DNA of 64,000 bases from Flavobacterium sp. 11 (GCF_002754315.1 NZ_PEFE01000001.1:434001-498000), one strand, 5' to 3'; shown: positions 43,125 through 52,872, counted from the first letter of the stretch. The notes: generated by a model from the sequence alone, not told the origin. Made by a program: numbers and translations.

Positions 43125-45827
43125 CTACAAATTATACTTTAAAGAGAAAATTACATATCGTGGTTGAACAGTATATTGCGAAGTTCTGGTGGCAAACTGG
43201 CTGAAATTGTCATCATTTAATGAGGTTGTATTCAATAAATTCGTTCCACTCATTTTATATTCTAACTTGCTGCCTTTCTTTTGATAAATCAAACTGGCGC
43301 TCAAGAAATCATATTCATTATTGACCGTTTTCGTGTTGTTATAATAATGATAAAACTCATATTCAGCAACGAAAGAGAAACTCTTTAAAAAGAAATAATC
43401 CAGTCTCGCAAAAGGTTTTTCGGTGTAAAAAGTAGTATTATTATAATCGTTGGTTACAATATTATATCCCAACTCTAAATTAGGCATATTCTTGTAATTT
43501 GTTGACGCTTTCAAAGTATAGCTTTGGGTAAAACTCTCGTTTGTTGATAACACATTATTCTGAATGTTATTGAATTTTGACCAATTCAAATTAGCTCCTA
43601 AAGATGCTTTGTAATTCTTCAAAAAAGAACGACCGTACGAACCATTTCCTGACAAAGTTTCATCGGCAAAATCAGAATTAAAAGGAGATGACGTTTGATT
43701 TACTCCATTGAATACTGCTCGAGTTTTTATTGCATCGACTCTTCTGGAATAAGAAGCTAACGCATTAATATTTTCAAAATTAAACATGTTGTATTTAAAG
43801 TAGCGCAAGGAATGCACTTGTGCGGTAGCATTTTCCAAAAGTCGGTTTCCTTTAGTCAAACTGTTGTAATTAGAGAAAACAAACCCTTCAGCAAGTTGAT
43901 TTATGTCCGTAAAATTATTGGTATACGAAAAATTATAGGTTAATGTTTCCGCTTTTTTGATTTGATAAATAGCCAAGAAATCAGGTAATGCTCTGAAGAA
44001 ATTTTGACTGTTACTAGTTCCTAATTGCTCATTTGTCATGTTGTAACTATGCAGACTTACTCCTGGTGTAAACGTGAATTTTCCGCTCAAAATCTTATAA
44101 TGCAATCCTAAAAACGTATCATTGAAATTGTAATTTACATCATTTGTGTTGGCAACATCCTCTAAATTATTGACTGTTTCGTTATCCAAAATCTGAAAAA
44201 TATTAGAGTTGAAATTTTGATGGGAATACGTATTTCCTAACGTAACATTGATATTGGTTTTTGGGGTAACCATGTAATAGTAATCTAATTTAGCGTCAAT
44301 CTTACTGGTTTTTACAAAACGACTTTGGTTGATGTTATTTCTGTTTTGCCCAGCAATATAATCGGCTAAATTAAACGGTTGCGATTGTAAATTAGCATTA
44401 TAAAAGGGATCTTCCTCTTGGTACAAATGTTGCATTTCGAAAGCAAAAATATTCTTGTCACTTTGCGTATAATACAAACTCAGGTTTTGATTTACCGAAA
44501 TTGGATCTTGTTTTTTTAACGTATTAATGTTTTCTGTATTCGAATTACTGTTGACAACAGATTCTCTTAACAGTGAATTATTCTCGTCTTGCTTTGATAA
44601 TTTGGTTAAAACATCATAATCAAATTGAAACCTCGCACTAGGTTTATAACTGGAACTCAATTTAAATAATCCCAAATTACTTTTTTGATTTGCAGTTTCC
44701 TGACGATTCTCTGTAGAAAGAATTTCAGAAGAATTAGGCTGTAAAATATTCGTTTGTGACTTTGTTTCTAAATCTGTTTCAGAAGAAGAAAGAATCCCAA
44801 AACCGCTTAACGTCCACGCTTTGTTTACATTGTATGAAAAGTTTGTAGCACCAAATTTAGTCTCAATTTCCTTGGCGCGATTATTCCTTAAAAGTGAAAT
44901 TCCTAAATCATTCGAGGACACATTAAAACTGGAACCACCTTTTTGCATCATACCTCTAAAACCGCCCGTGAATTTAAAATAATCCTGAACTGTCAACGGC
45001 AATTCCCCGATATTATTGAAATTCGTAATTAAATTGATGCTGTATTTCGGACTGTAATAAAACAACTTTGGGTTGATCAAATAGCGGCTTTCCTGGTGTG
45101 CTACGCCAATTCCTGCTGTCATATCTCCAAACCAGAAATTTTTCTTTCCTGATTTCAATTTGATATTCATCGCAACATTATCCTGATTGTTTTCCACACC
45201 TTTTAGTGCGCCAATTTCGCTGTAGTTGCGCAACACTTGGATTTTATCAATGGCATCTGCCGGAATATTTTTGACGCCCAACTTGGTATCGCCATCAAAA
45301 AAATCTTTTCCTTCCACCATTAATTTGGATACTTTTTTCCCTTCGACTTCAATTTCGCCATCAGCGTTGACCTCAACTCCGGGTAATTTTTTAAGAATAT
45401 CTTCCAGTTTTCGTTCTGTTCCGGATTTAAAGGAATCGGCATTATAAACAATGGTATCTCCTTTTATCGAAACCGGCATTTCACGGACAATTTCGACTCC
45501 ATCCAATTCGATTCCGCCTTCTTCAAGGGCAATATTTTTAATGCTGTTTTCTGAAGTAGTAGTTATCTCTAGCTCTTTATTTTGCATTCCCAAATAACTG
45601 ATTTTTAAGCTATACGAAGTATTTGGTTTTAGATTAAGAAGAAATTTTCCTTTATCATTTGTTATGGCGTAAGAATCCATCGCTTTTGTGGCTTTATTTA
45701 CTGCCATTACATTGGCCATTTCAAGTCCAACTGTTTTTGAATCGGTTATGAGACCTTCTAATTTAACGGATTGCGCAAAGGAAAATGAGGTAATAAAAAA
45801 GAAGGCAATTAGTATTGTATTTTTCAT
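43125..45827 (-). CDS. Outer-membrane beta-barrel protein with CarboxypepD_reg-like and plug domains
   Basis: A 900-aa protein with a signal peptide (about 1-18, ending SFAQ), a CarboxypepD_reg-like domain (about 20-105), a TonB plug-like segment (EKLEDILKKLPGVEVNADGEI, ending KNIPADAIDKIQVL) and a long C-terminal barrel (from about 230) ending in an aromatic-rich VIFSLKYNL. Such proteins resemble TonB-dependent transporters (outer membrane protein beta-barrel family 3). The substrate is unknown. It follows a GLPGLI-family gene at 57 bases, a common flavobacterial pairing. Confidence 0.87.
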   Translation of the reverse strand: MKNTILIAFFFITSFSFAQSVKLEGLITDSKTVGLEMANVMAVNKATKAMDSYAITNDKGKFLLNLKPNTSYSLKISYLGMQNKELEITTTSENSIKNIALEEGGIELDGVEIVREMPVSIKGDTIVYNADSFKSGTERKLEDILKKLPGVEVNADGEIEVEGKKVSKLMVEGKDFFDGDTKLGVKNIPADAIDKIQVLRNYSEIGALKGVENNQDNVAMNIKLKSGKKNFWFGDMTAGIGVAHQESRYLINPKLFYYSPKYSINLITNFNNIGELPLTVQDYFKFTGGFRGMMQKGGSSFNVSSNDLGISLLRNNRAKEIETKFGATNFSYNVNKAWTLSGFGILSSSETDLETKSQTNILQPNSSEILSTENRQETANQKSNLGLFKLSSSYKPSARFQFDYDVLTKLSKQDENNSLLRESVVNSNSNTENINTLKKQDPISVNQNLSLYYTQSDKNIFAFEMQHLYQEEDPFYNANLQSQPFNLADYIAGQNRNNINQSRFVKTSKIDAKLDYYYMVTPKTNINVTLGNTYSHQNFNSNIFQILDNETVNNLEDVANTNDVNYNFNDTFLGLHYKILSGKFTFTPGVSLHSYNMTNEQLGTSNSQNFFRALPDFLAIYQIKKAETLTYNFSYTNNFTDINQLAEGFVFSNYNSLTKGNRLLENATAQVHSLRYFKYNMFNFENINALASYSRRVDAIKTRAVFNGVNQTSSPFNSDFADETLSGNGSYGRSFLKNYKASLGANLNWSKFNNIQNNVLSTNESFTQSYTLKASTNYKNMPNLELGYNIVTNDYNNTTFYTEKPFARLDYFFLKSFSFVAEYEFYHYYNNTKTVNNEYDFLSASLIYQKKGSKLEYKMSGTNLLNTTSLNDDNFSQFATRTSQYTVQPRYVIFSLKYNL

Positions 45828-45884
45828 TTAGAAATTATGGATGAAATCTATAGTATTGATTTTAAACTCTGATTTGGCTTATTT

Positions 45885-46775
45885 TTACCCTCCAATTCTC
45901 ATTCTCATTCCACCATTACCGCCACGTCCTTGGTTCATGTCTCTGAACTCTTCCATTTTCTTCAATACGATTTCATCAAATTCTTTTTGAGTCGTTACTT
46001 TTCCTTTAGTTGCCGCTTTTATTTCGGTTTTAACTTTAGGATTCAGAACTACTTTCGAACATAAAATAACTGTTTTACCATCATTTACTTCCAATATCAA
46101 ACCTGGTAATCCCCAATAGTTTTCTGGCCCTTGATTCACTGGAATTTCCGGAGTATACCAAGCCGTAATTGTAACTTCTTTAGGCATATCCAACTCATCC
46201 ATAAGATTTGTTTTCTTAGTAGCATCTGCTGGTTTTGTTGTTGCGGCATCTTCTTTTTTGGGTCTGAAATTTCTAAAATCGGTTTTGCTCGCAGGTCGCA
46301 CAGCAGTTGCCTTGAAGCAATTGTAACCACCAATAACACGGGTTTCACCTTCCATTTTCCATTTTAAATTAGGCAACGAATCTTTTACAAGAAACTCTTT
46401 TCCCATGAACTCTTTATCAACGGTATAGGATTTCTCTTTTACGTTTTTATAATACGTTCCGCCACCACCGGTCATAGACATCATCATTCTCATTCCGCCA
46501 CCACCTTGACCTGGAGTATCTAATTTTTCTTCTTCTTTATATATCGATGCCGATTTATCAAAATTAAGAATAAACGTCTTTTCGAACATTTTCTTCATTC
46601 TTTCCTCTATCATTTTTTGCATATCCGGAGTCATCTCCTTATTGCCTTCCATTCGCGTTTTAAAATCGGAAGTACTCGTTTTAGATTCGTAAACTGCCAT
46701 TCCTTGAAATTCCTGAGCGTGAAGTCCCATAAATGATGCGACTGCTAATACTAATGTGAAAATTACTTTATACAT
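45885..46775 (-). CDS. GLPGLI family exported protein
   Basis: A 296-aa exported protein with a signal peptide (about 1-20, ending LHAQ) and the eponymous GLPGLILEV motif. The family is restricted to Bacteroidota, is of unknown function, and is often encoded beside barrel proteins as here. Unusual features are two Gly/Met-rich patches: GQGGGGMRMMMSMTGGGG at about residue 90-107 and GGNGGMRMRIGG at the C-terminus. These could bind a soft metal or simply be flexible (inference). Confidence 0.88.
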   Translation of the reverse strand: MYKVIFTLVLAVASFMGLHAQEFQGMAVYESKTSTSDFKTRMEGNKEMTPDMQKMIEERMKKMFEKTFILNFDKSASIYKEEEKLDTPGQGGGGMRMMMSMTGGGGTYYKNVKEKSYTVDKEFMGKEFLVKDSLPNLKWKMEGETRVIGGYNCFKATAVRPASKTDFRNFRPKKEDAATTKPADATKKTNLMDELDMPKEVTITAWYTPEIPVNQGPENYWGLPGLILEVNDGKTVILCSKVVLNPKVKTEIKAATKGKVTTQKEFDEIVLKKMEEFRDMNQGRGGNGGMRMRIGG

Positions 46776-46889
46776 ACTTTTGGATTTTAATAAATAAGAC
46801 TGAAAAATACTATTTTTGTTACAAGTATTCTGTTAAAATAATAATAAGACAATCATAATTGTATATGGTTTAATCGTAATTTCGCTTTC

Positions 46890-47681
46890 ATGAAGAAATT
46901 AGTATTTTTACTCTTTATCGCCTCTTTTTCAGTAGTATCGAGTCAGAACCAAAAATTAACTCCAACTAAAATTGACTTCATTCGTTTTGATGGAGATGCG
47001 TTTCTAGGATACGATTCGTTTGGTTTTTATTACACCATCAAAAACAATGTTTTTTCTAAAATCAGCAAACGAGATACTTTAGAATACAAAAATATTTCTT
47101 TGGGCAAAATCACTACAGTTGACTTGCAAAATCCGCTTAAAATCGTATTGTTTTACGAAAATTTCAACAGTGTTATTGTATTGGACAATCAATTGAATGA
47201 AACTCAAAAAATCAATTTTTCAGACCATACGATTCCTATTGTAGCTTCAGCAATTGGAATAGCTTCTCAAAATCAATTATGGGTTTACAATACTATGAAT
47301 CAGCAATTGGGACTTTATGATTATTTAGGCAATAACTACAAAACCATTTCGGTTCCTTTTACAGAAAACATTACAAATTATTCTTCGGATTTTAATGTTT
47401 TTCATTGGATAGACAATAAAAACAACTGGTACGTATGTGATATTTTTGGAAAAATAATAAGTAAGGGAATAATTCCTGATTATGATTCTGTTACAATTAT
47501 TAATGAAAACCAGTTTATCTATTCCAAGAACTCCATTTTGATTTTAGAAGATGTAGAAAAAGGTAAAAAAACTGAAATTGAAATTTCAGAAAAAACGTTT
47601 AAAAAATTCTGTTACAAGGACCAAATTTTATCTATTTTTACATCAGCAGGAATTACAAATTATAAAATCACAATACCGTAA
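46890..47681 (+). CDS. Exported protein of unknown function, propeller-like
   Basis: A 263-aa protein with a signal peptide (about 1-18, ending VVSSQ). The rest is a series of beta-rich stretches with recurring aromatic residues, suggesting a beta-propeller or similar repeat fold; no catalytic motif is visible. Its stop codon overlaps the ATG of the deoxynucleoside kinase (TAATG), so the two are translationally coupled even though their functions seem unrelated. Confidence 0.7.
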   Translation: MKKLVFLLFIASFSVVSSQNQKLTPTKIDFIRFDGDAFLGYDSFGFYYTIKNNVFSKISKRDTLEYKNISLGKITTVDLQNPLKIVLFYENFNSVIVLDNQLNETQKINFSDHTIPIVASAIGIASQNQLWVYNTMNQQLGLYDYLGNNYKTISVPFTENITNYSSDFNVFHWIDNKNNWYVCDIFGKIISKGIIPDYDSVTIINENQFIYSKNSILILEDVEKGKKTEIEISEKTFKKFCYKDQILSIFTSAGITNYKITIP

Positions 47682-48295
47682 TGCACATAGCAATAGCAGG
47701 AAATATAGGTTCCGGAAAAACAACTTTAACTCGATTATTAGCGAAACATTTTAAGTGGGAACCGCATTTTGAAGATGTAGTTGACAATCCATACTTGGAT
47801 GATTTTTACCATCAAATGGAACGTTGGTCATTTAATTTACAAATTTATTTCTTGAATAGCCGTTTCCGTCAAGTGATGCAAATTCGCGAAAGCGGTAAAA
47901 AAATCATTCAGGACCGAACTATTTATGAAGATGCTCATATTTTTGCTCCTAACCTTTATGCAATGGGCTTGATGACCAATCGCGATTTCCAGAATTATTC
48001 TTCTCTCTTTGAATTAATGGAATCTACGGTTAAAGCACCTGATTTATTGATCTATTTAAGAAGTTCTATCCCTAATTTAGTGGGGCAAATACACAAACGT
48101 GGTCGTGAATACGAAAACTCAATTTCTATTGATTATTTAAGTCGCTTGAACGAACGTTATGAAGGTTGGATTCAAACCTACGACAAAGGAAAATTATTAA
48201 TTATTGATGTTGACAACATAAATTTTGTTGACAATCCTGAAGATTTAGGAAATATTTTTAACCGTATCGATGCCGAATTGAACGGATTATTCTAA
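47681..48295 (+). CDS. Deoxynucleoside kinase
   Basis: A 204-aa P-loop kinase with GNIGSGKTT at 7-15, and the dNK-type DRTIYEDAHIFA and lid regions (GREYENSISIDYLSRLNERYEGW). Phosphorylates deoxynucleosides for salvage; whether dA, dG or another is preferred cannot be told from sequence. Overlaps the upstream gene by one base and is followed by a terminator. Confidence 0.88.
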   Translation: MHIAIAGNIGSGKTTLTRLLAKHFKWEPHFEDVVDNPYLDDFYHQMERWSFNLQIYFLNSRFRQVMQIRESGKKIIQDRTIYEDAHIFAPNLYAMGLMTNRDFQNYSSLFELMESTVKAPDLLIYLRSSIPNLVGQIHKRGREYENSISIDYLSRLNERYEGWIQTYDKGKLLIIDVDNINFVDNPEDLGNIFNRIDAELNGLF

Positions 48296-48315
48296 AACCA
48301 TTCCATCCTACAAAC

Positions 48316-48347
48316 AAAAATGCCTCACAATTGCGAGGCATTTTTTA
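48316..48347 (+). terminator. Terminator after the deoxynucleoside kinase gene
   Basis: AAATGCCTC, a short loop and GAGGCATTTTTT with a good T run. A nearly identical hairpin occurs 590 bases on at 48911. Confidence 0.9.
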
Positions 48348-48478
48348 TTTTTATATCTTTATGTATCAATTTGTTAGCTTAAATAAAAATCAAGCTAATT
48401 TACTTTTACCGCCCTTAGTTTACCACACAAGACATTAATCAACTGGTTTTTCTGATTATTAATTAAAATCTAAAAATC

Positions 48479-48880
48479 ATGAAATACAAAAGTTTAAAAA
48501 CCAAAACCGTTTGTTTTTTATTAGTTATAGCGCTTATTTTTCAAAGTTGTGGTGTTTATAAAAAAACGCCAGTAACTTTAGAACAAGCTGTAACTGCTGA
48601 CAGTAAAGTTTTAGTAGTAAATGCAGACAATAAAATATTCAAATTTATCAGAATTGAACAAATTGACGGAATATACTATGGACACTTAAAAACCAAAGGT
48701 AAAATTGAAAAAATACCGCTTACCGAGAGCGATTTGAAAACCATACGTGTTCTTAATAAAACAGCGACAAACATAGGAAATATTGCAATTGTCGTTGGAT
48801 CTCTGGGAGTTGTTTTTTTAGTTATCGCAGCTATTGAACTTTCTAGTTGGTATGATGATTGGGGAGATTGGGACTATTAA
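48479..48880 (+). CDS. Small lipoprotein with a C-terminal membrane segment
   Basis: A 133-aa protein. The N-terminal hydrophobic segment ends in a lipobox (LIFQSCG, Cys at 24), so it is a predicted lipoprotein. A compact beta-rich domain follows, then a second hydrophobic segment (about 98-118) and a Trp/Asp-rich end (WYDDWGDWDY). I do not recognise the family. Monocistronic between two similar terminators. Confidence 0.72.
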   Translation: MKYKSLKTKTVCFLLVIALIFQSCGVYKKTPVTLEQAVTADSKVLVVNADNKIFKFIRIEQIDGIYYGHLKTKGKIEKIPLTESDLKTIRVLNKTATNIGNIAIVVGSLGVVFLVIAAIELSSWYDDWGDWDY

Positions 48881-48910
48881 ATATTTAGAAAGGTCTCAGT
48901 AAGTAAAATT

Positions 48911-48939
48911 AAAAATGCCCCGCAATCGCGAGGCATTTA
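48911..48939. terminator. Bidirectional hairpin between the lipoprotein gene and hppA
   Basis: AAATGCCCCGC and GCGAGGCATTT arms. The T run is better on the minus strand, where it would end the hppA transcript. It is closely related in sequence to the terminator at 48316. Confidence 0.8.
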
Positions 48940-48960
48940 GTATTTATAGTTTTTAGCTGA

Positions 48961-51420
48961 TTATTTTAAAGAGTCTATTTGAGTTTGCACTTCTTCGTCA
49001 GTTCCTTCAAATTTTTGAATAGTAACTTTCCCGTTGATACTTGTTTTAATAGTAGCTTTTACTTTTCCATCAACATTTGTTTTTTCGATAGAAACTTCTT
49101 TAGAAACCATTTCGGTAGCTACTCCGGAAGCATTCATAAATTTACACGTTTTGCTGTCACATCCTTTTGCAAGACATTCTTCTTTAGACATTGAAGCACA
49201 CATTTCAGTCGAAGCGCAACACGCTGCTTTATCAGAAATTGTATGGCTTCCGTTTCCTAAAATTGGGGCAATTACCAAACCTATCAAACACGTCAATTTA
49301 ATCAAAATATTCATTGATGGTCCAGATGTATCTTTGAACGGATCACCAACAGTATCTCCAGTAACCGCCGCTTTGTGCGCATCAGAACCTTTATAGGTCA
49401 TTTCACCATTAATCAGAACTCCTGCTTCAAAAGATTTTTTGGCATTATCCCAAGCACCACCGGCATTGTTTTGAAAAACAGCCCAAAGTACACCGGAAAC
49501 GGTAACTCCAGCCATGTAACCTCCAAGCATTTCTGCGATTAATTGGTTATTATCCTCATAAACTAACTTCCCTAGTAAAACAATCGCAATTGGGAAACCA
49601 ATAGTCAAAATTCCCGGCAACATCATTTCGCGCAAAGCGGCTTTGGTAGAAATATCAACACATTTAGCATATTCCGGTTTTCCAGTTCCTTCCATAATTC
49701 CTGGAATTTCCCTAAACTGACGACGGACTTCATAGACCATGTCCATTGCGGCTTTACCAACAGAATTCATTGCCAAAGCAGAGAAAACTACCGGTATCAT
49801 TCCGCCCACAAATAACATGGCTAAAACAGGCGCTTTGAAAATATTGATTCCGTCAATTCCTGTAAACGTTACATAAGCAGCGAATAAAGCCAGTGACGTT
49901 AATGCCGCCGAAGCAATTGCAAATCCTTTCCCGGTTGCTGCAGTTGTATTTCCTACTGAATCCAAAATATCGGTTCTGGTACGTACTTCTTTTGGTAACT
50001 CACTCATTTCAGCAATTCCACCTGCGTTATCGGATATTGGTCCGAAAGCATCGATTGCTAATTGCATTGCCGTTGTTGCCATCATCGCCGAAGCCGCCAA
50101 AGCCACGCCATAGAATCCTGCAAAAGCGTACGATGCCCAAATCGCAGCTGCAAATAATAAAACGGTTGGAAATGTAGAAATCATTCCTGTTGCCAGTCCT
50201 GCAATTACATTTGTTCCTGCTCCAGTACTTGATTTTTGTACAATTGCCATAACTGGTTTTGTCCCCAATCCTGTGTAATATTCCGTAACAGATGAGATAA
50301 CGGCTCCAACCACTAATCCGACGATTGTAGCATAGAAAACTCTCATCGAGGAAATTTCTTTAGTCCCTTCTCCGAAGAAATCCATTTTCATCGTTTCTGG
50401 CAACATATATTGTACTAAAAAGAAACAAGCGATAGCTGTTAAAATAATTGAAACCCAATTTCCTATATTCAATGCTTTTTGAACTTGTGCTTCTTTAGCA
50501 TTATCATCTGTAATTTTTACTAACATCGTTCCGATGATAGAAAATAAAATTCCAAAACCGGCGATTGCCATTGGTAATAAAATAGGTCCTATTCCGCCAA
50601 AAGCATCTTGAATATTTCCGCCCATGTCTTTGATTACATAATTCCCAAGAACCATAGCCGCTAAAACTGTCGCAACATAAGAACCAAATAAATCGGCACC
50701 CATTCCGGCAACATCTCCCACGTTATCTCCTACGTTATCTGCAATTGTAGCAGGATTACGGGGATCATCTTCGGGAATTCCAGCTTCTACTTTACCTACT
50801 AAATCAGCACCAACATCGGCAGCTTTTGTATAAATTCCACCACCAACTCTGGCAAACAAAGCGATAGATTCTGCTCCAAGAGAAAACCCAGCTAATGTTT
50901 CCAAAACAATAGTCATATCTTCAGTAGAAGTCCAAATTCCATTCATAAAAAAGTGAAAGAAGAAAATAAAGAAAGTGGTCAACCCTAAAACGGCTAAACC
51001 TGCAACTCCTAATCCCATTACGGTTCCACCGCCAAAAGAAACTTTTAATGCTTGTGGTAAACTTGTACGGGCAGCCTGCGTGGTTCTAACATTTGTTTTT
51101 GTTGCTATTTTCATTCCCATATTCCCCGCTAAAGCAGAGAAAAAAGCTCCAAAAATAAAAGCAACTACTATTAATATATGTGTAGTTGGAACGATAAATG
51201 AAATTCCGGCCAAAACAACACTTGCTCCAATTACAAAGAAAGTCAATAACCTATATTCTGCTTTCAAGAAAGCCAAGGCTCCTTCGTAAATGTAATCTGA
51301 AATCTCTTTCATCTTACCGTCACCCGGATCTTGTTTTAAAACCCATGCTCGTTTTGTAAACATAAATGCCAGTCCAATAAATGCCATGGCTATTGGCAAA
51401 TAAATCATTATTGTATTCAT
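48961..51420 (-). CDS. hppA: Na+-type membrane-bound pyrophosphatase with a Cys-rich tail
   Basis: An 819-aa integral membrane pump that couples PPi hydrolysis to cation export. The PPi/Mg site is intact: KAADVGADLVGKVEAGIPEDDPRNP (from 199) and DNVGDNVGDVAG (from 228). The K+ signature reads GNTTAA (Ala, not Lys), as in K+-dependent enzymes, which are mostly Na+ pumps. After the last membrane helix (ends about 720) there is an unusual tail of about 95 residues with six cysteines (AACCASTEMC ... EEC, KGC, KTC) and a beta-rich end. Most HppA proteins stop near the last helix. Confidence 0.93.
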   Translation of the reverse strand: MNTIMIYLPIAMAFIGLAFMFTKRAWVLKQDPGDGKMKEISDYIYEGALAFLKAEYRLLTFFVIGASVVLAGISFIVPTTHILIVVAFIFGAFFSALAGNMGMKIATKTNVRTTQAARTSLPQALKVSFGGGTVMGLGVAGLAVLGLTTFFIFFFHFFMNGIWTSTEDMTIVLETLAGFSLGAESIALFARVGGGIYTKAADVGADLVGKVEAGIPEDDPRNPATIADNVGDNVGDVAGMGADLFGSYVATVLAAMVLGNYVIKDMGGNIQDAFGGIGPILLPMAIAGFGILFSIIGTMLVKITDDNAKEAQVQKALNIGNWVSIILTAIACFFLVQYMLPETMKMDFFGEGTKEISSMRVFYATIVGLVVGAVISSVTEYYTGLGTKPVMAIVQKSSTGAGTNVIAGLATGMISTFPTVLLFAAAIWASYAFAGFYGVALAASAMMATTAMQLAIDAFGPISDNAGGIAEMSELPKEVRTRTDILDSVGNTTAATGKGFAIASAALTSLALFAAYVTFTGIDGINIFKAPVLAMLFVGGMIPVVFSALAMNSVGKAAMDMVYEVRRQFREIPGIMEGTGKPEYAKCVDISTKAALREMMLPGILTIGFPIAIVLLGKLVYEDNNQLIAEMLGGYMAGVTVSGVLWAVFQNNAGGAWDNAKKSFEAGVLINGEMTYKGSDAHKAAVTGDTVGDPFKDTSGPSMNILIKLTCLIGLVIAPILGNGSHTISDKAACCASTEMCASMSKEECLAKGCDSKTCKFMNASGVATEMVSKEVSIEKTNVDGKVKATIKTSINGKVTIQKFEGTDEEVQTQIDSLK

Positions 51421-51474
51421 AATTTTGGTTTGGTTTTTGGTTAATATTAATACTGTAACAAAACGAAAATAAAC

Positions 51475-51511
51475 AAAAAAGCAATACTCTTAACAGAGTA
51501 TTGCTTTTTTT
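51475..51511 (-). terminator. Terminator of ppa
   Basis: AAGCAATACTCT and AGAGTATTGCTT arms around a four-base loop, with T runs on both sides. It lies 20 bases after the ppa stop on the minus strand and upstream of hppA, so the two pyrophosphatase genes are separate transcripts. Confidence 0.9.
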
Positions 51512-51531
51512 ATAAAAATTATGGTAATTAT

Positions 51532-52062
51532 TTATTTAATACTGAATAATCCTTCTGGTTTATTCTCAATTTGATTAAAACGCTCCGTACATTCTTTAAT
51601 AATTGCGTACGCTTCGTTTACATCTCCCCAACCTTCAACATCAACTTGTTTGTTTTCAAGATCTTTGTACACTTGAAAGAAATGTTCAATCTCTTTTAAT
51701 AAGTGTGGATTAATATCTGAAAGGTTTTCCAATGAATTCCAGATTGGATCTGAAACTGGTACACAGATTACTTTTTCATCTGGTCCTTTATCATCTGCCA
51801 TGTGGAAAACACCGATAGGTTTTACTTCCATTACACATCCAGGAAAAGTTGGTTCATTTACTAAAACCAAAACATCTAATGGATCTCCGTCCAATGCTAA
51901 TGTCTCAGGAATAAATCCGTAATCAGCCGGGTACATCATCGAAGAGAATAACATTCTATCAAAACGCATTCTTTTTATTTCGAAATCATATTCGTATTTA
52001 TTTCTACTTCCTCTTGGTATTTCGATTAAGACATCGAAAGTTGTTAATTTGTCTGCAGTCAT
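51532..52062 (-). CDS. ppa: Inorganic pyrophosphatase
   Basis: A 176-aa soluble family I pyrophosphatase that hydrolyses PPi to two phosphates. The metal-binding signature DGDPLDVLVL is at 58-67, preceded by YPADYGFIPET. It lies upstream of the membrane pyrophosphatase, so the cell has both heat-releasing and energy-conserving ways to remove PPi. Confidence 0.96.
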   Translation of the reverse strand: MTADKLTTFDVLIEIPRGSRNKYEYDFEIKRMRFDRMLFSSMMYPADYGFIPETLALDGDPLDVLVLVNEPTFPGCVMEVKPIGVFHMADDKGPDEKVICVPVSDPIWNSLENLSDINPHLLKEIEHFFQVYKDLENKQVDVEGWGDVNEAYAIIKECTERFNQIENKPEGLFSIK

Positions 52063-52169
52063 TTTAGTTTTTTCTTTTCTATATTTATGGGTGCAAAAGT
52101 AAGGAAAGTATCCCTTTTTACAATAAAAAATTTATGTTATCTCTTGATTAAATTTTAACAGTGAGTACT

Positions 52170-52772
52170 TTAGTAAACCACTGTCCTATTTCGTTTCTTT
52201 AAATAATGATGCCATAAAAGATAGGTAGCATAAGAACGATACGGACTCCATTGTATTGCATGAATTTCCATGGCATCTTTATCATGAATATCAAGCAATT
52301 CCTTTATGGTATTTACGACCGCAATATCTCCTAAAGGCAATAAATCCGGAGATTGCAGACAAAACATTAAATAAATATCGATGGTCCAGTTTCCTATTCC
52401 TTTGATTTTGATAAGTTCTTCGCGTACTTGCTGAGCCGTTTTGGCTGGCAAACTTTCTAAATCTAGCTCTTTATTTAATATCGCTGTTGCCAAAGCTTTT
52501 ATATACGATGTTTTTTGTCGGCTTACGCCAAGATTCCTAAATTCCTCGTCCGATATGTGAAGAAGAATTTCCGGTGCTATGGCTTTTTGACTGGCTTTTA
52601 TTTTTAAAAAAGTAGCTTTAGCAGAATCTATAGATACTTGTTGTTCCAAAATTAACAATACCAAAGTCTCAAAACCTTGCGGTCTTTTGGGAATAGTTGG
52701 CATTCCGTATTGTTCAATAATTGACTTGAAAATGGTGTCTTTTTCTAAAAGGTAGTCGATAGCTTCTTGCAT
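52170..52772 (-). CDS. HhH-GPD DNA glycosylase (AlkA/3-methyladenine type)
   Basis: A 200-aa base-excision repair enzyme of the DNA-3-methyladenine glycosylase II group. The helix-hairpin-helix (about 118-130, IKIKGIGNWTIDI) is followed by the catalytic aspartate in LLPLGDIAV (D149). There are no cysteines of a [4Fe-4S] loop, which excludes Nth/MutY. It is shorter than E. coli AlkA because the N-terminal beta domain is absent. Confidence 0.88.
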   Translation of the reverse strand: MQEAIDYLLEKDTIFKSIIEQYGMPTIPKRPQGFETLVLLILEQQVSIDSAKATFLKIKASQKAIAPEILLHISDEEFRNLGVSRQKTSYIKALATAILNKELDLESLPAKTAQQVREELIKIKGIGNWTIDIYLMFCLQSPDLLPLGDIAVVNTIKELLDIHDKDAMEIHAIQWSPYRSYATYLLWHHYLKKRNRTVVY

Positions 52773-52786
52773 AATCTGATGTTTTT

Positions 52787-52872
52787 TAGCCCAGATGGAA
52801 ACGACATCCTTTTTATAAGGCGATTTTTCTTCGCCTTATAAAAAGATATAGTGTACAGCTGGAATAGCTCCT
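52787..52872 (-). repeat. Conserved-end hairpin repeat, copy 2
   Basis: Read on the minus strand: AGGAGCTATTCCAGCTGTAC, ACTATATCTT, a private stem (TTTATAAGGCGA with TCGCCTTATAAA), AAGGATGTCGTTTCCATC, TGGGCTA. It fills the gap between the glycosylase start and the DUF5686 stop so exactly that its first base is part of the DUF5686 TAG stop codon. Confidence 0.82.
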
